Source: Trematomus loennbergii
Taxonomy: Eukaryota; Chordata; Actinopteri; Perciformes; Nototheniidae
NCBI GenBank assembly: GCA_012861695.1
Contig: JAAOOA010000060.1
Location: forward strand, 7,838,454 to 7,902,453
DNA length: 64,000 nt
Direction of reading: 5' to 3'
The notes beneath the pieces are model-generated. The model saw only the letters and a list, made by a program, of their open reading frames with translations, was not told where the DNA came from and searched no databases. Of this stretch, positions 48,161 to 64,000 are shown in pieces. Every line of letters starts with the position of its first letter. The stretch's first letter is position 1. The translations under genes were made by a program, and so were the position numbers.

Positions 48161-48385
48161 AAAAAAAAATGTAAAACATGTTCTATACAAGCGCAGTACG
48201 TTTTTTTGTATCCATTCAAAGGGCTACAAACAAGAACTGAACTATCACAGAATCAAAGTGTTTCTGTAGCATCTATTTGATCCCAATTCACAGCCATTAT
48301 AATTACTTATCCAGGACCTCGGTCTTCCTTATGAAGGCATGGTGCAGTGTCTGAGCCTTATATACAGTTCAAGGAGTTCTTGCTT

Positions 48386-55171
<6,786 letters not shown>

Positions 55172-56215
55172 TTTGCAGGTGTTGAGTAGTTGCAGTTTTA
55201 TTTCACTTATTTACTTCACAACTGCACAGCCACACGCATGTGGCCACCATCTATATTTTCTGAACTCTACCCCGGAAGTTCATAGTGCATGCCACAGTAA
55301 AATTGGGGGTTAATACGTTTCTTTTATTCACTTGTTAACAATGATTGTGAAATGTAAATTATGCTTGACTATTTGTGCTTAACTATTGTAAAGGCCCAGG
55401 TATTCATTGGCATTATACCCAGGGAACATTTTAAGAACAATAAAGTATATGTAAATAGTATGCTTTTACTTTGAAATGCAACTGCAGAGACATTCATGAT
55501 GGCTTAAAGTGCTTCTTGTAAAACTCGTCGTTTGGTCTTTGAAGAAAGTAAAATATTACGGCAAGTAATTTGCGTGAATTAATGCTGACATTTTAAAATA
55601 TAAATGCGTATCTTAATTACTAGTTTATGCCATAATTGACCCTGTTGCCATGGTGGTCTTGTGAGTATTGTAGTATTTGCCATTTTGACCTGAACGTCGT
55701 GCACATTGGTTAAATGTGATAATATCAAAAATACTTACCTACATTCATTAATTATTGTAATAATTTCAATAGCTGATGTAATATTTTCAATCATGCAGAA
55801 GAATAGCTAAATTAAACCAAAATTATTCTACATTCATATTAGTTACACCCGGTTACACCTCATCGGTCTTTTCTTGGACAATTGTATTTATTACAACTGT
55901 CGGCGGCACGTGAAGGCACCACTCACGCTCCCCCATCTGCACTATATGCGCATGCGTAGTTCCGATTTGCAGGGACTCGCTCATGCACTCGTCAACCGCG
56001 CACCGTTATCTGGGCCAAACTGTCATCTAGATCCCAGATCCCAGATCCCATCTTCCCCAGCCGAAAACCGGGCTTTCTCAAACCACACACGGCGGGCCTC
56101 GGTGATTTTCTCAGCGGGCCAAACGGAGAGCATACCTCCTCTGTTTTCCTAAGAAGAGAAAAAGCTTTTATCGGGACATTTTCTCTGCAATTAACAAGAA
56201 GGCGCAAGGTTTGTT
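55172..56215. promoter_or_regulatory. Divergent exosc9/clgn promoter region
   Basis: exosc9 starts translation leftward at 55171. A CpG-rich block at about 55900-56250 probably holds the clgn first, non-coding exon, which may end at GGCGCAAG|GTTTGT near 56207. An NRF1-like palindrome TGCGCATGCG lies at about 55947-55956, and an E-box-like CACGTG near 55908. The start sites are not visible, so the exon limits are inference. Confidence 0.5.
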
Positions 56216-57299
56216 GTGTGCTCATTCATTCTCTCCATCCCTCCCCCTGTGCGACACCACCACTGCCAATGTAGCATGCTAACCGTTGCTCTCCACTAAT
56301 TTCTGCAGTGTAGCAAGACATTTTCCGCTACCCTTTACTTTATATTATTTGCCCTTTTAGTTTTTTTAACGCCATGGCATGTTTAATTACAGGCCTCCGT
56401 TTGTTTAAGCCCATTACTTTACTATCTAAGCTTATGTTATGCTTACGTTTGCTTTTCCGTTAGCATAGCTAGCTAGCGGAGCAGGTGCTGCAGCCAGAGC
56501 CGTTCATCTAAAAAGAGTTTGGACATCGCCGTGTTCGGTGGCAGCCATGTTAGCTCCACAACCCTGTCCCATGACCTTTTCTCTGTCGTTCCTAGACGTG
56601 TTCAGTGATAAGCTTCTCTTACATATTTAACAAAAATTAATGAAAGCCCTTGTTGGCTCTCTTAAACGTGAGGCAAAGGCTGTTAATGGGTCATTGGACT
56701 ATGACTGTTAAATAAGAGAATTGAAGCTTAGAATAGAAATAGATGTGGCTTTTGGTTACTGGCATGCAGACAGCTATTAAGCCAGTTACGTGTATGGCAT
56801 ACTACTAATCCTTGTTTTTCAATTTGGTATGATGTTCGAAAGCTATGTCGTATACTATGATGCATTGCATGTCTGTCAGTTGTATGGTAGTACCGTTTTA
56901 TCTATGTGTAACTGCATCTTTTATCATTTCATTAACTTAAACATTATGACTGTCTGCTGCTTTATTGGTGTTGCGTTGGATAGGTAAAAAAATGGTTTTG
57001 AAATGAATTGCTTAGCTGTGTATCCAAATAGTGGATGGTGTTGCTTGTTTTTCTGTTTCCCGGTTCTCTGCATGGCTTGTTTCCTTCCATCTGTAAATCT
57101 GGACCATCCTCTCATTGCTTTTTAAAAGAGAAAGATTATTTGGCTTAAGATGACCTGGCAGAAAGTGCAACCTGTTTCGAGATACCTTTTTAGACTTGGG
57201 CCACAACTAAATTGAGACCTTATATATTACAAATACTACACTTTGATTTAAAGCAGGAAATATGTTGTGTGTGTGCGAGAGATACTCCTGTTGTTTTAA

Positions 57300-57330
<31 letters not shown>

Positions 57331-58374
57331 GCTTTTGAATATTTTCACATTAGAAAATATGTTCCATCATGGGGTGTGGCCATGATTTCTCTCAAGAAAT
57401 GTCTCTGTTGCGTTGTTTGCCTTATATCCAAAGATGCTAATAATCTGCAACATTTTATTGCTTTTCAAGAAAAGATAGCTCTTAATTGTGTTTTCTGTTC
57501 ATCTCCTCCTATATGTTTGTCATTTTGATCTCCATGCGCTCTGATGATAGAAAGTAGAAGAACAGCAGTATGGGAAATAAAGCAATTTAGGAATGAAGGG
57601 AGGCGTGCTGCTGTGCTGTCTGCACTGATGCGTTTAAATGACTCTGCTAACAAGAAGAGTGAGCAGGTGTGACTGGATCAATAGGTCATTGAAGCTGCTG
57701 TTTGGTGTAACAGATGTATGAATTGTACCAGTATTCAGCAAGGTTAGTTCTAAAGGCATATTGGGATACACACGAATATTGTTATCTAATATATTTACTG
57801 TTACAAATCAGGAGAATTAAAGATGTTGAGTATTTCCCACAGAATTTGATTCTATTTGTGGGGGCACCGCACCGCAAACAATTATATTATTATTAATTTT
57901 TTTATGAGATCTATTTGTGGCGGACGATATTTAATTGTGGAGGCCCGCCACAAATGAATCAATGTATGGGAAACACTGATGTTTGCGAAATAATATGTAC
58001 AATGAATTCAAATTGGTTGGTTGCGTAATTTTATCGCTTCCCTTAGGGCACCTATCTTCATGATTTAGCAGAGTTTTTGGAGAGAAAACACAAGACAAGT
58101 GTAATCTGAGGAAACAGGCCTCCAGTGTGTACTAATGTGACCTCAATCTCATTGTGTTTTTCCTTCTATCCTTTTATGCATTCGCTATTTATATCATTGA
58201 TGCACCCCCCCTGCACACCCCGTCACTCTCCATAAATAACATCTCACACCTGCCTCTTCTTCTCCTCCCTTTCCCTTATCCTCTCATACCACACTGTGTT
58301 CCTCTGGCGGCCTTATCTCACACTCTACTAACCCTTCTGCTTTCACCTCCCCCCTCTCTACCCTCCCCCTACAG
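56216..58374. other. Probable clgn intron 1, no other gene
   Basis: Mostly unique AT-rich sequence with a TA microsatellite at 57307-57330 and a polypyrimidine tract before the acceptor at 58374. Confidence 0.45.
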
Positions 58375-61300
58375 ATGAAGCTGGACAGGGGTTGGATATG
58401 GGGCCTGCTGCTCCTGTTCTCCCTTGCTGGGGCAGCTGCGGCAGCCCAGGAGAAGCAGTTGGAGCTTGATGTTTCGGACATCGATGAAGATATGGGGTTG
58501 GACAATGAGGAATTGAATGATCTGCTGGCAGGAGAGGACGAGGAAGAGGAGATGGAGATGGAGATGGAGATGGAGGAGGAGGACGATGAGGCGACAGTGA
58601 TGGATGAAGATCAAGCTGATAAGACAGACGGGACAGCCAGTGGGAAGGCTGGAGTGGATGCTAATGTCTCCTTCCAGGTCAGTAATGGGTCATAGGTTAA
58701 GTAAAGGTCAGATGGGAAATTAAAGTATGTTAAAGATCTCCGTATAACAACTTCTAATTTACAATATTGTGCCACAGGTAACTTACAAGACTCCTGTTCC
58801 CACTGGAGAAGTCTACTTTGCAGAGACGTTTGATGATGGATCCCTGGACAGGTACAGTCCATCCACAATACCTGCTAAAGATACAGCGTAAATGTTTAAT
58901 GAATGCTGCTAGGACACATGAGCCTCCAATGGTAGTGAGCGACCAGGATAAATGTACCCAATCAGTCATAGCATTGTGTGTGTGTGTGTGGAAGCTAAGA
59001 GTTTTGTGACGTGATCTTCACAGATGGCAGCAGTCAAAGACAGTGAAGGAGGATGCGGAGGATGACATCGCCAAATATGACGGTTTGTTGGTTTTTGTGT
59101 GCTCTTTTTTAATAATCTACATTGTGCGTAGGAGAGTTTTTAAAGAGGCACGACTTTCTGTTTCTATATTAACATGTATTAGGGTTAATATAACCCACTA
59201 TTGGGCCATTGTAGGTTGGGAAAATAATAATTAGTGGCCAACAGGTGCAAACGTGCAACAATGGCCCAAAACAATTTCATTAGGAGAACACACTGCACTT
59301 TCAAAAACAAATCTAAAAACGCATGCAGATGAAGAAACATCTTCACCAACTTCACAAACATGCACAGCATTTAGAAAACATTCACCAGCTTCATGAAACA
59401 TGCACAGCGTTTACGCAAAATGCTGCAAATAAAAAACGCTGCAAGAAGCTCAAAACACAACAGAAACGAGGACACTAAAAAGTGACGCAAACAGCGGAGT
59501 GTTTGTTGCATTCAGGGTTTATAAAGTTGGCCAACTGTCCATTTTATTTGTATCATTTTTTTAACTTTTAGCACGTTTCTCCTTATGGAAAAGTATTGGG
59601 CCATTGTCACGCATTTGCACCTGCGGGCTACCGTTGTATTTAACAAGAATTCTGTATTTTGAGATTATAAATTGTAATTTACCAGAGACTATAAACAACT
59701 GAGATTTTAAAGTCATACAAAGTGATACATTCGAGAAAAAAACCCTGAAATATTATATGATGAAAGTCACTAATTCACAAGAAAAAAAACTCTGAAAAAT
59801 TGTGTATTTTTGTCAAGAAACATCTTCACAGAGTTGCAACAGTATGGAACATGGAGATAGCCATCATCAATTTCTTGTGGTGTAGTTTCTATATAGACCA
59901 AATTCACGATAATGTGTATTCAAAGTCTGGATGCTTATGATAATATGGTGACAATTTTCTAAAGTTAGGAGTATTTATTATTTGAAAATCCGATTTATAA
60001 AGTATAATTTAAATAAATCCTCCACTCCAGGAATAATAATCTTGTGAAATCCGTATTTTTTTCTTTTGAATAATATCGCCCTATTTTTTTTTAACTAACA
60101 TGGCCATTGTACTTTTCACATTTTATTTCATTTTTAGGGACTAACCCTATTTGTTGTGATATCACTTGGATATGCCATACGAAGGCTATATTCTGTTAGC
60201 TACACATAGCTTTCTCAAGCAGAGTCTTTTGGAACCACACTCTGAACAACGCAATAAAAGGTTGTCTCCTTTCCGGCTGTAGGGAAGTGGGCTGTGGAGC
60301 AGCTGAAGGAGAACAAGATTCCAGGAGACAAAGGTCTGGTGCTCAAGTCCCGGGCCAAACACCACGCCATCTCCTCCATGCTGAACAAACCCTTTGTCTT
60401 CCAGGACGATACTCTGGTCGTACAGTGAGTTCAATTAGACAAACACTAAAATGTTTCTTTAACCAAGAGGACCTTTCCATGATGGATGTATAAGTGAATG
60501 ACTAAAATCAAGTATTTGTTCAATTGTTGTGTGTGTTCTGTTTCCAGGTATGAGGTGAATTTCCAGGATGGTATTGACTGTGGTGGCGCATACATCAAAC
60601 TGCTCTCTGACACCAGCGATCTCAATCTGGTTGGTGTGCATGCTTTATTTCTACCTTGCTCCATTCGTAACGCCTAAGGTTTTTTTGCAGCTGAAAATGT
60701 ACTTGTTGGTTTTTATCATATTTTTAGTCATCTAATCCTGTTTTTCTTATATTCAGGTTGTGGTTGACTTAAGTTTGAACACCATCTTTATATACTTTTA
60801 ATTTCACTAGTTATTTGGCTGCTATCACACTACTCCTACAAGCTACACTTATTTATTATTTTAAATACTGAAATACTGTATTATATTTTATGCATGCCTT
60901 TTATTTAAAATGTTGCCTTTTTACTTTGCGGTATAAATGGAAATGTCCCCTCTGTGGGACTAATTAAGGTATTCTGATTTTCAAAGTACAAAAAAAGTAT
61001 TTTCTAATCATTATATTAAGCAAACTTTGTATTATTATTAATCCTGATATGCAGCGCAGCAAAAGAACAAGAACTCTAGCGTTGTAAAAAAAAAACCTGT
61101 TTAGAATATTTAGTCTCGAAAAATGTTAAATACAACACATACAAGCCTCATCTTTTTCTTGTAAAAGAAAACCATGTCACAGATGATTAAAGAAATCTGT
61201 GCCATTTCTGTCGTAGAAATTAAAGGTTGTTGCCTTGCCTGTTAAGTCATATTTTTACTAAACAATTAAACACAACAGCATAAATAAAGTGTATTAATAA

Positions 61301-61950
61301 AGACTTAAGTTATCCTTCTTAGTATTGGTTGAAACGGAAACCAAAACCTTTGCAGCATTCCTACTCTGTCTTGTGTTCATGTAATATAACTTGGTAAAGG
61401 CTGTCCAGATTTGAACTAAATACAATAACTCTATTTACCCTTTTAATTCTGCACCGTAGGAGCAGTTCCAAGACCGTACCGCCTACAGCCTCATGTTTGG
61501 ACCTGACAAGTGTGGTGAGGACTACAAGCTGCACTTCATCTTCCGCCACCTCAACCCTCTGAACAAAGACACAGAGGAGAAGCACGCCAAGAGGGCCGAC
61601 GTGGACCTCAAGAAGTTCTACACTGACAAGAAGACTCACCTCTATACTTTGGGTACAGAGACAATTCCAAAGGGAATATATATCTATATACCTTTCTGTG
61701 CTTTTATAAAATGTGTCATTTTGCTCACACATTCATTTAGCATTTTCTTCCCGTTTTCAGTCCTGAAACCAGACAACAGTTACGAGATGTTAATCGACCA
61801 GTCCAGCGTGAGCCGCGGCAGCCTGCTGCACGACGTCATTCCTCCGGTCAACCCCCCCAAGGAGATCGATGACCCATCTGACTCCAAGCCCGAGGACTGG
61901 GACGAGAGGGCCAAGATGCCTGATCCTGAGGCCGTCAAACCAGAAGACTG
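58375..61950 (+). CDS. clgn: Calmegin/calnexin-family ER lectin chaperone, 3' part outside the window
   Basis: Coding exons: 58375-58677, 58778-58851, 59024-59082, 60283-60424, 60548-60629, 61460-61652, 61761-61950; all phases agree with no frame breaks. The ATG directly follows an acceptor (CCCCCTACAG) and begins a signal peptide ([20 protein letters not shown]). An acidic N-terminus with Glu-Met repeats follows, then the lectin domain with both family signatures ([13 protein letters not shown] and [16 protein letters not shown]; the two Cys form the conserved disulfide). The first P-domain repeats appear at [20 protein letters not shown]. The window ends before the rest of the P-domain and the transmembrane segment. 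These proteins bind monoglucosylated glycoproteins in the ER; mammalian calmegin is a sperm-fertility chaperone. [15 protein letters not shown] favours calmegin over calnexin, but a canx paralogue is not excluded. About 347 codons are present here. Confidence 0.9.
59232..59634. mobile_element. Palindromic MITE, copy C
   Basis: The left end TAGTGGCCAACAGGTGCAAA and the right end (reversed) CGGTAGCCCGCAGGTGCAAA match the family at 18746 and 23615. It lies in the clgn intron 59083-60282. Confidence 0.6.
60945..60985 (+). repeat. LINE 3'-end remnant in a clgn intron
   Basis: CTGTGGGACTAATTAAGGTA followed by TTCTGATT is the forward version of the repeat seen near 9920-9965. Confidence 0.5.
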
Positions 61951-62544
61951 GTGAGTACAAACCCTGTACTACTACAGCAGCAGTAAATAGTACAGATTAC
62001 ACATTTGCTATATTTAAAGGGACACTATTATGCTTTTAGGGTTTTCCCTTTCCTGTAGTGTGTTGTATAGGTTTTTGTGTATGTAAATGGTCTGCAAAGG
62101 CTGAAATCCAAGAGTTCCCTCTGGAGGGAGTTTTCTCCCTTGAGATTGTTCATGATTATAGAAAGGGAGAACCTAAACAAACTAAAAGGCTGTGAGTTCT
62201 GTCCGCCAGAGGTGAGTTGTTCAGGGTTATTGCCTTAGGCAGGAATTATTTCCTGTACCGATCAGCAGCAGTCTGTTGGAGAAGGAGCTCCGCTGTCTGT
62301 CCAGCTGCAGGTGGAGAGGGGGATGGGGTTATCCATGATAACAGTTTAAGTGTCCTCCTCTCTACCAAGCTTCGATCTTAAAATGACCTTATGTCTCAAT
62401 TTAAATTTCAAAATAAACCAGATCCTGTGAAAAATATGTTATTCTGCGCAGCTCCATTGATTCCCTCTCTCCTTTCCTGCTGAAAGATGAGTGTACTCAG
62501 GGACAAGGAGTCATTTAACCAGCCGCCAGTAGGAGTCAGGCTTT

Positions 62545-62765
62545 ACTTTCTTTTATATCCATAAAGAAAAAGTAAATCTGTTTACAGTTCTGTTTCATAT
62601 GGATGTTGAGAGGTATCCATGTATCTCTTCATTTTGCTCTCAAAGTGCACCAGATTGATGCATTTAACTTCAATATTTAAAAAAAAAATCTTTCCGGGGG
62701 AGCATGCCCCCGGACCCCCCTAGGGTGTCAGGTCCACTCCCCACTTATAAAAAAGCACTTTACCG
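62545..62765 (-). mobile_element. hAT fragment, reverse copy of the 29617 family
   Basis: Reversed, it reads GGGGGTCCGGGGGCATGCTC and AAGCATCAATCTGGTGCAC-like sequence as in 29720-29830 and 50360-50470. Confidence 0.6.
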
Positions 62766-62959
62766 CTGCACCCCCTCTAATCTCAGATGCACCCCGAGTC
62801 ATTTTGTTTAAGTACAGTGAGCCTTTCTAAAATATACAGTAAAGAGACAAACCCACCAGCATTATAGGATATACTATGACTTTGAGCCAAATACTTGTCT
62901 TTGGGCTGTATAAATAATGTACTTGAAACAGTTGCTGATTTTGAGTACTGGCACCTTTT

Positions 62960-63734
62960 TTATTCCAATTCAAGCATTGCCCAAATCTCTAAAAACGGGG
63001 CTGCAACGGATCTGATAAAAACTGATCCAGATTTGAACACTGTCCTGACGTCAGGACGGTGGCGCTACGGCTATTGGGCCAACTCTCCACCTATCAGGGG
63101 AATGTGGGGTTGGGCCACGGCCGGCCATTGCCGCTCGAAAGCGCTGGAGACGCTGTAGTACATATGCCAGGCCTGTAAGTGGCGCTGTAGTCTGCCACAA
63201 AAGCAGCAAAGAAGACTTCCCGTGCATGGTTGCCATGGTTGCCCTTCTGTTTATTCTTCGCTGTGGCTCTTTTTCTCCCCTCCCCGAGGCAAGCGTTTGC
63301 TCCTGCTGCTGTAATTCAATGCAATCCCTCCCCGTCGAGGCAAGCACTGTAATTCGTTAGTTAGTCCACCAGCAGATGACAAACACCCACCTCTCCGCCT
63401 CTTCCAAGGAACGAGGGGACCGTGCAGCAGAGTTTCAGTTAGGTTTTTTTTGTCGTCGGTCAAGATGTCTGTTAAAGTTGAAATCTTCCGGACAAAATTA
63501 GAAAAGTGCCGGTCAAAGGTCTTTGTTATTTATTGAGCTTTAAAACAAATGAATAACGACTCTATATAAATATAATAAAACACGGAGGACGGAGATCTCT
63601 TTTTTCCCCCTCGAAATGAAGCATGGCTAAAATGCAGGATCTGTTTGGTATTTTGAAAAAAAAACTATATTTATATACTTTATATAGGTATGGCCCTACA
63701 ATATATTGTTCAAATATAGCATGATAGGTCCACT
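62960..63734 (-). mobile_element. TTAA-type element, reverse relative of 31624-32250
   Basis: The right end reversed is AGTGGACCTATCATGC, followed by TTAA (63735-63738), the same terminus as the element at 31624. It contains the shared box GCTGTAGTACATATGCC (about 63155) and the segment CTTCCGGACAAAATTA also found in the element at 20562. The left boundary is unclear. Confidence 0.65.
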
Positions 63735-64000
63735 TTAAGTTAAGGTTGTAAAAAATGTAAATAGTAGCATATGTGTTTTATTTTTTATTGGCATCACTTC
63801 GGGGGACTTGGAAACCACTTGTTTATATAGAATTGTTGTAAAATGTATTATTAAAAAGTAAACTTTTCAGCTTTTTTCAGTTTTTATAATGATTTATCGC
63901 TTCATAGCTGTTATTTTACACAAAATACATGTTTTGATGTCACTTGTATTTCTAGCAAAGATTGTGCTGTTTAACTGCAATGATAACAACTGATTAAATG

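Larger units (their letters stand above)
61951..64000. other. clgn intron with transposon pieces, no exon recognised
   Basis: Starts at the donor TG|GTGAGT of the exon ending at 61950. It contains a TTAA-type left end near 62015 (TTTAAAGGGACACTATTATG), hAT-derived sequence (62545-62765) and the element 62960-63734. The next P-domain exon is beyond the window. Confidence 0.5.

Overview
This window is nuclear DNA from a ray-finned fish, probably a percomorph-type teleost. The evidence is compact GT-AG exons of conserved vertebrate genes, very long CA/GT microsatellites, tRNA genes with introns, and many fish-type transposons (hAT, TTAA-target and Harbinger-like elements, L2-type LINEs, tRNA-derived SINEs). 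There is no bacterial or organellar character.

Three host genes can be built exon by exon. (1) A deltex E3 ubiquitin ligase, best matched to dtx4, on the + strand at 7642-22329. Its second WWE exon opens the visible part and the first exon lies before the window. (2) exosc9 (exosome subunit Rrp45) on the - strand, 55171 down to 48386, complete in 12 coding exons. (3) A calnexin-family ER lectin chaperone, best matched to clgn (calmegin), on the + strand from 58375 and running off the right edge. exosc9 and clgn are head to head across about 1 kb of CpG-rich promoter. Three intron-containing tRNA-Tyr genes (15610, 17042, 25713) and one slightly divergent tRNA-Gln (47681) are also present.

The middle (about 25.8-47.4 kb) is a transposon depot. 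A minus-strand LINE (29251-35205) carries nested insertions that can be ordered from their target-site duplications: one hAT inside another, and a TTAA-flanked element containing a Harbinger-like element containing a third hAT. To its right is the most unusual locus: a spliced, partly broken gene (36183-43148) encoding an integrase C-terminal (GPY/F-like) segment, a Pro/Ala/Ser repeat linker, a Ulp1/SENP-type cysteine protease with its catalytic residues, and a C-terminal PHD finger. A 3.2-kb L2-type LINE sits in one of its introns. This resembles the cargo of Ginger-type cut-and-paste transposons or a gene derived from one.

A technical point affects all coding calls. dtx4 has three and exosc9 has two single-base frame breaks in otherwise strongly conserved exons, four of them in short C or G runs. 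Correcting each by one base restores exact exon phase through both genes. Assembly indel error is therefore more likely than gene death, and frame breaks elsewhere in the window should be read with that in mind.
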